Shown: positions 26,151-33,348 of the stretch, piece by piece
Numbering within the stretch: position 1 is the first letter of the stretch
How the letters are laid out: every line of letters starts with the position of its first letter
NCBI RefSeq assembly: GCF_009765835.1
Contig: NZ_LMUS01000006.1
Location: 372,001 to 436,000 of the forward strand
Direction: 5' to 3'
DNA: 64,000 nt
Origin: Granulicella sp. L56
GTDB taxonomy: Bacteria; Acidobacteriota; Terriglobia; Terriglobales; Acidobacteriaceae
Notes under the pieces: generated by a model
Databases searched by the model: none
Told to the model about the DNA's origin: nothing
The model's input: the letters and a program-made list of their open reading frames with translations, nothing else
Made by a program: the position numbers and the translations under genes

Positions 26151-27887
26151 CTACGCATTCGCCGCAGCAAGCAGAAAAACCAGCGGGGCGTTCCAATTGA
26201 TCGCGATCTCGTTGAGCGAATAGGCCCGCTGATCGTCAATCCACATACGCATCGGTGGCTGCTTTTTCATTTGGTTCGCCACAGCGTCGCCACCACCGGC
26301 ATTGGGTCCACCCGAGAGCAAACCCGGCCAGGGAGCAGTAATTCCATCGGCCGCGCTGGGCCGATGATGGGGATGCTCAAACGGACGCACACCCAGCTGC
26401 GTCACCCACGACACCCCAAAGCAGTTGCGCCCAACGATATAGTGCAGGTTGTTCAGCGCCGTATCTCGCACCACTTGATCAGCGTGAAGATGATCTGCAA
26501 TCCACAACAGCAGCGACTGATTGCCAGCCACGGCATTCGATCCCCACACATAATCCTGCAACGCGAGCGTGTTGCCGTAGCCGTTCTTCCGGCTGCGCTC
26601 GATCAGCACGCCAGCCGTACGCAGCGTCGCCTCGCGAATGCGTCCTTTCACGCCAGCATCGCCGTGCCGTTCCGCCAGCGCATACGTCCAGTAAGCCATC
26701 GAAGCTACGTTGCTCCAATCCGGTTCCGTGATCGTCAGCGTGACGCCATTCGCAGGCATTGCGGAGAGAAAAGCCTTCTCATACTGCGGCTCTCCGGTCG
26801 TACGCCACAGCTCCGCCGAAGCCCACAGAATCTCATCGCCACAATGTTCATCTCCATACCCTCCGGTCGAGACCGACGGCGGGTTAGTAAAGGTCACATT
26901 GGGATGCGCCACCGCCCACGCCCAGCCCCGACGCGCCGCTGTGAGACACCGTTGCGTAAACGCAGCGTCATAAGGGCCGTAGCAGCGCGCCGCAATCGCC
27001 AAGACAGCGGCAAGGTCCGCGGTCGCGCATGTGCTCTTGTACGGTGCCTCTCCCGTGCCGATGACATAGCTGGTCAACGAATCATCCTGCGGCATGATGA
27101 AGTCGCAGAAATGTTCGCTCGTCTGCTTATGCCAGACGCCGCCGTCGGCGTCCTGCAAGGAAAGCATCCATTCCAGGTTCCAGCGCACCTCGGCAAGATA
27201 GTCCGGCAGTTTGCCGCCGCTCTCAGGGATATCCAACGAGAGACGCCGCAACGCCTGCGGATAAAGCTCCCACGCCCAAAGCAATGTGCCGGTCGAGATT
27301 CCTGAGTTCACCACATAGCGGCCATAGTCACCAGCGTCGTGCCATCCGCCATGGTTTGCTATCGAACCACTCTTCCCCGAGGTCGCATGATAAGCTCCCG
27401 CAACGTGACATACTGGGTGCTTATAGCCTCCGCCAAGATCGACAGCACAGCCGCAACGTTGTCCGTAGAACCCACGCATGGCCTTCTGTAAAGCTGCAGC
27501 ATACGGTTGCATTGCAATCGGAAACGGATCGCTGCGGAGATCACCAACCTGAAGCTGATATATGCCTTCCGTCCGTAATGCGGAGAAGTCGGCCACGCTC
27601 GCCCGATCACCCGATGCCGCATCGCTGACAGGCTGCCCCAATCGGCCCCTGAAGGCCACGGCATCATGAGCGACAGAGCAAATCTGAAATTCACGCCGGC
27701 TCATATCTGACAAGCAGACCGTAGCCTGCTTCGCGCCGGAGGAAGAATAGCCAAGCTGATTCAAAAAAATACCGCCGCTCTTCGCAGCTTCCTCAGAACG
27801 ACCTCCCAGTTCCGCCAACGCTCGGACTCCGGGATGAAGCACCGTCACACCAGCGCCCAGATATCGCAATGCCTCTCTACGTTTCAT
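26151..27887 (-). CDS. glycoside hydrolase family 9 (endoglucanase-like), secreted
   Basis: A 578-residue protein whose N-terminus (MKRREALRYLGAGVTVLHPG) resembles a twin-arginine-type signal, though the pair is followed by a short hydrophobic stretch. An Ig-like CelD_N domain comes next (IFLNQLGYSSSGAKQATVCL). The (alpha/alpha)6 barrel follows, with the paired Asp residues in GGWHDAGDYGRYV near residue 185, HPHHRPS near 505 and the acid Glu in SLNEIAINWNAPLVF near 557. All catalytic residues are therefore present. Family 9 enzymes cut beta-1,4-glucans, or in some cases glucosamine-type oligosaccharides. It starts 25 bases after the CLC antiporter gene and is probably transcribed with it, although the functions seem unrelated. 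Confidence 0.9.
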   Translation of the reverse strand: MKRREALRYLGAGVTVLHPGVRALAELGGRSEEAAKSGGIFLNQLGYSSSGAKQATVCLSDMSRREFQICSVAHDAVAFRGRLGQPVSDAASGDRASVADFSALRTEGIYQLQVGDLRSDPFPIAMQPYAAALQKAMRGFYGQRCGCAVDLGGGYKHPVCHVAGAYHATSGKSGSIANHGGWHDAGDYGRYVVNSGISTGTLLWAWELYPQALRRLSLDIPESGGKLPDYLAEVRWNLEWMLSLQDADGGVWHKQTSEHFCDFIMPQDDSLTSYVIGTGEAPYKSTCATADLAAVLAIAARCYGPYDAAFTQRCLTAARRGWAWAVAHPNVTFTNPPSVSTGGYGDEHCGDEILWASAELWRTTGEPQYEKAFLSAMPANGVTLTITEPDWSNVASMAYWTYALAERHGDAGVKGRIREATLRTAGVLIERSRKNGYGNTLALQDYVWGSNAVAGNQSLLLWIADHLHADQVVRDTALNNLHYIVGRNCFGVSWVTQLGVRPFEHPHHRPSAADGITAPWPGLLSGGPNAGGGDAVANQMKKQPPMRMWIDDQRAYSLNEIAINWNAPLVFLLAAANA

Positions 27888-27912
27888 CGAGCAATCTTAG
27901 CGCAAACTCACT

Positions 27913-29268
27913 TTACTTTTGACGAGGTTCATTCTGACCTTCGAGGTCATTCTCTGCAGAAGGATTGATTACTCGTCTCACACGTCCCTTCGCCACAACG
28001 GCAAGCGACAAGCCTTCTTCGCCTTTGGTCCTTGCGTGTTTGCTGTGGCCGACACGCTGCGAGTGATAGATTCCGGCGTGGCCTGAGAACAGGTAGCTCA
28101 CCACGCAGGCGATTGCTGCATAGGCCCCGGCCTCGGCGCCAAACAGTTCCACCGCCATCAGCGATGACGCAATCGGGGTATTGGCCGCACCTGCAAAGAC
28201 CGCGACAAACCCCATGCCAGCCAGCAGCGAGGGCGGCAGCGGCAGCAGCCATGCCAGCGCATTGCCCAGCGTGGCCCCGATGTAGAACAGAGGTGTGACC
28301 TCGCCGCCCTTGAATCCAAAGCCTAACGTCACCGCCGTAAACAGAAACTTGGCGGCAAAATCATACGGCGGCAGATGAGTTGCGAACGCCGCGACAATCG
28401 TCGGTATCCCGAGGCCGATGTACTTCGTGGTGCCGATGGCGAAGACCGCCACCGCAACGATGACGCCGCCCGTAAATGGCCGCAACGGCGCCCACGCAAT
28501 GTTCTTCTTGCCCCAGTGCGCGATGGCGTGCGTCGTTTTTGCAAAGGCCATCCCAACCAGGCCAAACGCTGCGCCCGCGACGATGGCGTAAAGAAACCCA
28601 GCGAAGGTGAGCTTCGGCACTGAAGTCACGCGATAGATCGTGTGGTGAATGCCCCAGGCACGCGTAATGAAATCGCCAACAAAGGCTCCCACAAAGCACG
28701 GAAAGATGCCGTCATAGCCGATACGGCCAATCGCCAGCACCTCCAGCCCAAAGATTGCGCCAGCCAGGGGAGTGCCAAACACCGAGCCGAAGCCGCCGCT
28801 GATACCTGCCATCAGCAGAATGCGTCTGTCCCTCGCATTCAGCCCGAGGGGACGCGTCAACTGATCGGCCAGCGAAGCTCCGGTTTGGATCGCGGTTCCC
28901 TCACGCCCAGCCGAGCCACCGAAGAGGTGCGTGATTGCAGTCCCCAGCAGGATCAGCGGGGTCATTCGCAGCGGCAACACTGCCTTGGGGTCATGGATCT
29001 CGTCGAGGATGAGGTTGTTGCCTGCCTCAACCGAAGTGCCAAGATATTTGTAGAGGCAGCCGACGAACAATCCGGCCAGCGGCAGTAGCGCAATGATCCA
29101 CTTATGGCTCTCGCGCACCGCTGTCGCCCACTCCAGCGAAGCCAGCAGCAGCGCCGACGCCGATCCAGCCAGAACTCCGGCAACAGAAGCAATCGCCAGC
29201 CAGCGCAGCAGATCGACAAGGATGTGCGCCTGCTCGCTTCCAGACCACACTACGTTATTTTTCTGCAA
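27913..29268 (-). CDS. CLC-F-type fluoride/proton antiporter
   Basis: A 451-residue CLC-family membrane protein. The gating motif is GREGTA (in GGSAGREGTAIQTG). The first filter position reads EAGNNLILDEI instead of the GSGIP of chloride-selective CLCs, and the helix N region shows KGGEVTPLFYIGA. Substitution of the filter Ser is a feature of fluoride-exporting CLCs. A fluoride riboswitch directly upstream makes this assignment strong: the protein should expel fluoride in exchange for protons. The start is a TTG at 29268, with AGGAGG four bases upstream that lies inside the riboswitch's switching hairpin. GH9 follows 25 bases later. Confidence 0.92.
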   Translation of the reverse strand: MQKNNVVWSGSEQAHILVDLLRWLAIASVAGVLAGSASALLLASLEWATAVRESHKWIIALLPLAGLFVGCLYKYLGTSVEAGNNLILDEIHDPKAVLPLRMTPLILLGTAITHLFGGSAGREGTAIQTGASLADQLTRPLGLNARDRRILLMAGISGGFGSVFGTPLAGAIFGLEVLAIGRIGYDGIFPCFVGAFVGDFITRAWGIHHTIYRVTSVPKLTFAGFLYAIVAGAAFGLVGMAFAKTTHAIAHWGKKNIAWAPLRPFTGGVIVAVAVFAIGTTKYIGLGIPTIVAAFATHLPPYDFAAKFLFTAVTLGFGFKGGEVTPLFYIGATLGNALAWLLPLPPSLLAGMGFVAVFAGAANTPIASSLMAVELFGAEAGAYAAIACVVSYLFSGHAGIYHSQRVGHSKHARTKGEEGLSLAVVAKGRVRRVINPSAENDLEGQNEPRQK

Positions 29269-29273
29269 AGGAC

Positions 29274-29345
29274 CTCCTACGATGTCGTAGGAGTCATCAG
29301 CTTGCGCAGGCCGCGCAGGCGGTTAGGGCGAACTCCATCACCCAT
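29274..29345 (-). promoter_or_regulatory. fluoride riboswitch (crcB motif) controlling the CLC-F gene
   Basis: On the minus strand, GGTGATGGAGTTCGCC, then TAACCGCC and AGCTGATGACTCCT match the conserved core of the crcB RNA motif in order and spacing. The conserved 3' end continues as CTCCTACG-ACAT-CGTAGGAG, a perfect 8-bp hairpin that also holds the AGGAGG ribosome-binding site. When fluoride is bound, the pseudoknot should keep ACTCCT away and free the site; without fluoride the hairpin hides it. Translational control is inferred from this overlap. Confidence 0.93.
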
Positions 29346-29483
29346 GGTTGTATCCGTAGATTATCAATCGTCCGATGAAGGGTCAATCGGCTTTTCTTAT
29401 CGGTCGAGGCGAGAAAGCAGGGGGAACGCTCTCTCGATAGAATTTCGCTTGCCTGAGATTTTCCAACTAAGGAGTCGTGCAAG

Positions 29484-29576
29484 ATGTTCGACAGAAACAA
29501 GCAACCGCTTCTATGGAATGGCTGGGAGGCCACTACCACATCATGCACTACGAAGGAGACCGTTCGGCTGATGTGA
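29484..29576 (+). CDS. possible small ORF opposite the crcB-CLC-F spacer
   Basis: An ATG with AAGGAG nine bases upstream opens a 30-codon frame. An overlapping frame from a GTG at 29477 gives 34 codons ending YHIMHYEGDRSADVK. Neither resembles a known family. The good Shine-Dalgarno spacing is the only support. It lies antisense to the spacer between crcB and the CLC-F riboswitch. Confidence 0.2.
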   Translation: MFDRNKQPLLWNGWEATTTSCTTKETVRLM

Positions 29577-29605
29577 AATAAGTTGACATGCAGCGGCTGC
29601 GTCTA

Positions 29606-30031
29606 TCAGCCGGTGTACTCTTCTTCTTGGTTGGCCGCGACGGCAAAGATCGCATTGCCGCGATGCGCGACCATATGACCCAATGCCACTGAACCGAGGC
29701 AAAGCAGAACTGACAATACAACGTTCGTCAGGGCACGGCTCCACTCCCCGGTCCTCAGCAGGTCGAAGGTCTCCAGGCTAAAGGAAGAGAAGGTTGTGAA
29801 GCCGCCGCACAACCCGACCATTACGAACAAGCGGATGTTCTCAGGAACTTCAAATCGGCTACCGGGAAAGGTAAACGTGCCGAAGAAGCCTATGACGAAG
29901 CAGCCGATCACATTGACGAGGACTGTTCCCCACGGAAAACTCGTACTGCTGTCGAGAGTTAGCCGCGTAAGCGCATAGCGCAGCACCCCACCCAGTGCAC
30001 TGCCTAGTGTTATCCAGAGATAGGTTGACAT
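29606..30031 (-). CDS. crcB: fluoride channel CrcB/Fluc
   Basis: A 141-residue protein with four membrane helices. It has the Fluc signatures GSALGGVLRYALTRL (N-terminal GGxxGAxxRY-like), PWGTVLVNVIGCFVIGFFGT (the Asn in the pore helix) and GLCGGFTTFSSFSLE (GGxTTFSTF-type Phe box). Fluc proteins form dual-topology dimers that let fluoride leave the cytoplasm. The ATG at 30031 is preceded by GAGGGCAGG. A fluoride riboswitch lies 40 bases upstream, and the second fluoride exporter, of the CLC-F type, follows with a riboswitch of its own. Confidence 0.95.
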   Translation of the reverse strand: MSTYLWITLGSALGGVLRYALTRLTLDSSTSFPWGTVLVNVIGCFVIGFFGTFTFPGSRFEVPENIRLFVMVGLCGGFTTFSSFSLETFDLLRTGEWSRALTNVVLSVLLCLGSVALGHMVAHRGNAIFAVAANQEEEYTG

Positions 30032-30126
30032 CCTGCCCTCGTAGTATGCCCGGCTTTCGCAGAGCGTATTGAACTGGCAGGAGTCATCAGCCCTGTCGGG
30101 CGGTTTCGGGAGACTCCATTCCCCTC
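30032..30126 (-). promoter_or_regulatory. fluoride riboswitch (crcB motif) controlling crcB
   Basis: The aptamer spans 30074-30126 on the minus strand: GGGGAATGGAGTCTCCC, GAAACCGCCC, GACAGGGCTGATGACTCC and TGCC, a near-consensus crcB motif. The CCTGCC ending the conserved segment (30076-30081) is complementary to GGCAGG in the ribosome-binding region just before the start codon (30032-30037). As in the CLC-F leader, the 3' aptamer strand could sequester the ribosome-binding site when fluoride is absent. Confidence 0.93.
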
Positions 30127-30177
30127 ACCAAGATGTTATTCCCGCAAGATGCTCTTTCGCAAACCAATCGCGGAGGC

Positions 30178-30753
30178 CTACCCTCTGGCCGCCAGCAGCA
30201 CCTTCAACTCCCGCACCTCCGTCGAGAGCGTTCGCACCAATGCCAGAACCTCCCTCCGCTCGGCATCATCGGAACTCGGGGTCTTCGCCTCCACATAGAA
30301 CGTGCCGTTTGGCTCCAGCACGCATTTCTCCACCTCCGAGTAATCATTGAGCCCCTGTTTATGGATCACGGACTTCAACTCCAGATCGGTCAGGGCCTCT
30401 TTCTTCATTGCCGCCTCATCCACCACGCCATGCCGTATCAGCACGGTCTCAGTGCCCTCGACGACCTTGTCCAGCTTTGGACTCTTGAACAGCACCAGCG
30501 TCAGCAACCAGTTAATCGCCAGCAGGGCAAACGCTCCAATAATGCCACCGGTCACCGAATTGTCGTCGCCGATCATCGCGTTCTGTACCGTATTCGACAG
30601 ACTCAGCAGAACCACCAGGTCGAACGGATTCAACTGCGCAAGCTCCCTCTTCCCGAACAGGCGAAGGAACCCGATCAGGAAGAGGTAGACGATCATGGGC
30701 CGCAGCAACTTCTCCAGAATCGGCAGATGGAGGACAAACATACTCTGGATCAC
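30178..30753 (-). CDS. DUF421 (YetF-like) membrane protein
   Basis: A 191-residue protein with three N-terminal membrane helices (PMIVYLFLIGFLRLFGKREL; FDLVVLLSLSNTVQNAMIG; IIGAFALLAINWLLTLVLF). A cytoplasmic mixed alpha/beta domain follows, with VLIRHGVVDEAAMKKEALTD, as in YetF/YkjA proteins. The last ~30 residues are predicted helical (EVLALVRTLSTEVRELKVLL). The RxxGKRxL motif (LRLFGKREL) is the family hallmark. Function is not settled; some relatives affect spore germination or envelope traits in Bacillus. It lies between galE and crcB in the same orientation. Confidence 0.82.
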   Translation of the reverse strand: MIQSMFVLHLPILEKLLRPMIVYLFLIGFLRLFGKRELAQLNPFDLVVLLSLSNTVQNAMIGDDNSVTGGIIGAFALLAINWLLTLVLFKSPKLDKVVEGTETVLIRHGVVDEAAMKKEALTDLELKSVIHKQGLNDYSEVEKCVLEPNGTFYVEAKTPSSDDAERREVLALVRTLSTEVRELKVLLAARG

Positions 30754-30796
30754 AGAAAAACTCCTTTTACGGTTGTTCCGTTACTGCGACTACAAA

Positions 30797-31765
30797 TCAG
30801 GCATATCGCTTCTGGTGCCACTCCCACGCGCTGGCAATAATCTTGTCCAGCTCAGCGAACTGCGGCTTCCAACCCAACTCCGCCTTGATCTTCTCGGAAC
30901 TGGCCACCAGCACCGCCGGATCGCCCGCACGGCGCTCGTGCTCCTCAACCGGAATCGCCTTTCCTGTAACCCGCCGTACCGATTCGATCACCTCCAGCAC
31001 CGTAAAACCCTGCCCGTTGCCAATGTTGTAGATCAACCGGCTCTTGTGCTTAAGTGCTTCCAGGGCAAGCAGATGCGCCTCAGCCAAGTCCCGGACATGA
31101 ATATAATCCCGGATGCAGGTGCCATCCTTGGTCGGATAGTCCCGCCCGAAGATTTTGATGTTCTCCCGCCGTCCCAAGGCTACATCCAGAATCAGAGGGA
31201 TCAGGTGCGACTCCGGCTCATGCGCCTCTCCATAGCCCTCGATTGCTCCTGCAACATTGAAGTAGCGCAGGCTGGCATACCTAAACCCATGGATGAGGTT
31301 CATCCATCGAAGCATATGCTCCACAAGGAGTTTACTCTCCCCATATGCGTTGGTTGGCTGTAGCTTGGCGTCTTCGAGAATCGGCGTCGACTCAGGCTCT
31401 CCATAGCAGGCGGCCGTGGAGCTGAAGACCAGCTTGTCATGACCGGTTGCCAGCATCGACTCCAGCAGGGTCAATGTCGAGGCGGTATTGTTGCGGAAAT
31501 AGATCTCCGGCTTCTTCATGCTCTCGCCTGCCTCAATCAAAGCTGCGAAGTGCATGACACCGTCAAAATGGCCGGCGCCCAGCGTTTTTTCCACCAGCGC
31601 CCGGTCCGCCAGATCGCCAAGAATAAACTCAGCCCCCTCCGCCACTGCCGATCTCTTGCTGTGGCACAAGTTATCGAAAATGGTCACGGAATGGCCTTTT
31701 GCCAGCAACAGCCGTGTTACCGTTCCACCGATATATCCCGCTCCGCCTGTTACCAGAATCTTCAT
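30797..31765 (-). CDS. galE: UDP-glucose 4-epimerase
   Basis: A 322-residue SDR enzyme that interconverts UDP-glucose and UDP-galactose. The ATG at 31765 has GGGAGA six bases upstream; a longer frame from 31789 lacks a site. Motifs: MKILVTGGAGYIGGTVTRLL (NAD-binding), GVMHFAALIEAGES, VFSSTAACYGEP (active-site Ser/Thr), PTNAYGESKLLVE (YxxxK; here YGESK), and RYFNVAGA. CIRDYIHVRDLAEAHLLALE completes the standard pattern. It supplies UDP-galactose for envelope polysaccharide or allows galactose use. Confidence 0.95.
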   Translation of the reverse strand: MKILVTGGAGYIGGTVTRLLLAKGHSVTIFDNLCHSKRSAVAEGAEFILGDLADRALVEKTLGAGHFDGVMHFAALIEAGESMKKPEIYFRNNTASTLTLLESMLATGHDKLVFSSTAACYGEPESTPILEDAKLQPTNAYGESKLLVEHMLRWMNLIHGFRYASLRYFNVAGAIEGYGEAHEPESHLIPLILDVALGRRENIKIFGRDYPTKDGTCIRDYIHVRDLAEAHLLALEALKHKSRLIYNIGNGQGFTVLEVIESVRRVTGKAIPVEEHERRAGDPAVLVASSEKIKAELGWKPQFAELDKIIASAWEWHQKRYA

Positions 31766-32162
31766 GAAAAATCTCCCATTACCGCCCAATTTGTTCTCTA
31801 TCTGGATACCACAAAAGTGCCAGTGTCAATCACATAGCGTTCCGGCACTATACTTGCAGTAGGCAACACGCAGAGTGCCGGCACACGAAACTGAAGTTAC
31901 TCCCCAAAGTACGACACCTGCTACAACCTTTTCTCCTTCTTTTCTCGTCTGTCTACATAAGAAAGTATTACGACTGCAAGGATTTATTTCCGTCTAAGCA
32001 AAAGTGTTGTCGAGTAGATCGGCGAAGCCCGATCGCTCGAAGTTTCTCCGCCAGCAATCAACCATGGCGGAGCTTTTTCCTCCCGTTTCCCCCGGTTCTG
32101 GTTGTGTCGCCGGGATCGGCCTCATCCTCCGCCTCGGTTATGGGGCCTTTCGAAGGATTTTT
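31766..32162 (+). promoter_or_regulatory. galE-tonB spacer with structured leader and internal terminator
   Basis: A roughly 400-base divergent spacer. At 32011-32039, CGAG-TA-GATCGG-CGAAGC-CCGATC-G-CTCG folds as a strong hairpin. At 32046-32078, CTCCGCC pairs with GGCGGAG over a 13-base loop and is followed by CTTTTT, an intrinsic terminator about 85 bases before the tonB-like start. The arrangement (stable stem, then terminator, then gene) is that of an attenuator or a short leader RNA. I recognise no known riboswitch class. No other gene is visible in the spacer. Confidence 0.5.
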
Positions 32163-33257
32163 ATGGTAAAGCCGCTTCGCAGCGACAACCCAGCACCGCA
32201 GAATATTCAGTTCAAGCATTTTGGCATTTTGAATGACGGCAGCCAGAGCAGATCCTCGCTCTTCAGCTCCGTCGTGATCAACGTCGTCATTGCGATCGTT
32301 ATCATTATTATCGGGGCCGCAGTTAAAAACACCATTGCGCCACCCGAGAAACCAGTAATTACGCTGGTCGAGCCGTTGCCGATCAAGCCGCCTCCTCCTC
32401 CCCCAGTGATCCACACACCGCCAGTGCCGAAGCAGCCAGTGGTCAAGGTTCAGCCGCCAAAGATCAAGGTGCCCGAGGTCAAGGAGCCTGAACCCAAGAT
32501 CCCCGTGGTTCGGATGACGCATCCTGCCCCGGTCGTGGTTCCTGCGCCGCCCAAGCGGATTCAGCCGCCACCCGCACCCAAGGTCGTCAATCTGGGACGC
32601 GCGCGGCCCGCCGCGGTCATCAACGATTCGCCCCATCCTGCCGCTGTGGCGCTCGGTCGTCCTGACAATCCCATCGCGCCTTCCAACCGGCCTGCCATCA
32701 GCGCCATCAATCTCGGACAGAGAGGCATGGCCGGTATGCCTGCCTCCAACTCGGGAGCAGGCCCAGCCGCTAAAGCCGTCACGCTCGGCTCCGGCTCCCC
32801 GGGCAGCCAGGACATGAATGGCCGCGACAATGCATCACGCGCCGTTCGCGGCGTCCGGCTGGGAGTCGCCGGAAGCAACGGTCCGATGAACTCGCACAGC
32901 CACGAAGCAGGTACCCCGGTCAATCTTGGCCGAGTCGCTCAGCCTCCAGCCGGACCGTCCTCTGCCCCCACCTATGCCCGTTCAGGCTCGGCACCGAAGG
33001 TCTTGTACAAACCACGTCCGCAGTACACCGCTGAGGCAATCAAGGAGCACATTGAGGGCACGGTCTCGGTCCGCCTTCGCGTCTCGGCCGCGGGATCTGT
33101 TCAGGTACTGGGAGTTACCCGCGACCTCGGGTATGGTCTCGGCGAAGCGGCTGTCCACGCCGTAGAAGGTACCCGCTTTTCTCCAGCTACCGATGCATCC
33201 GGCCGACCAGTCGATTGGGAGGGCGTCGTCAACGTTGCCTTCCAGCTTGCCGGATAA
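32163..33257 (+). CDS. TonB-family energy-transducing protein
   Basis: A protein of about 364 residues from the ATG at 32163, which has GAAGGA seven bases upstream; a frame from 32004 would run through the terminator hairpin. One membrane helix (SSVVINVVIAIVIIIIGAAV) lies near residues 30-50. A Pro/Lys/Val-rich linker (LPIKPPPPPPVIHTPPVPKQ and on to ~145) spans the periplasm. A Gly/Asn/Ala-rich middle part follows, then a C-terminal TonB domain (KPRPQYTAEAIKEHIEGTVS; AAVHAVEGTRFSPATDASGR). The fold suits coupling of inner-membrane energy to outer-membrane receptors. No exbB/exbD lies nearby. Confidence 0.85.
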   Translation: MVKPLRSDNPAPQNIQFKHFGILNDGSQSRSSLFSSVVINVVIAIVIIIIGAAVKNTIAPPEKPVITLVEPLPIKPPPPPPVIHTPPVPKQPVVKVQPPKIKVPEVKEPEPKIPVVRMTHPAPVVVPAPPKRIQPPPAPKVVNLGRARPAAVINDSPHPAAVALGRPDNPIAPSNRPAISAINLGQRGMAGMPASNSGAGPAAKAVTLGSGSPGSQDMNGRDNASRAVRGVRLGVAGSNGPMNSHSHEAGTPVNLGRVAQPPAGPSSAPTYARSGSAPKVLYKPRPQYTAEAIKEHIEGTVSVRLRVSAAGSVQVLGVTRDLGYGLGEAAVHAVEGTRFSPATDASGRPVDWEGVVNVAFQLAG

Positions 33258-33348
33258 ACCTATTTGTTTGAGTGTAGTCTGACTAGCTAGCATCATGAAG
33301 ACCAAATTAAGAAGGCTGACCGCAAGGTCGCCGCAGGAGCCGCAAACA

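Noticed and set aside
26055..27305. 416-codon open frame antisense to GH9
   Set aside because: Arg/His-rich shadow with no motifs, while the GH9 catalytic residues are all present on the other strand.
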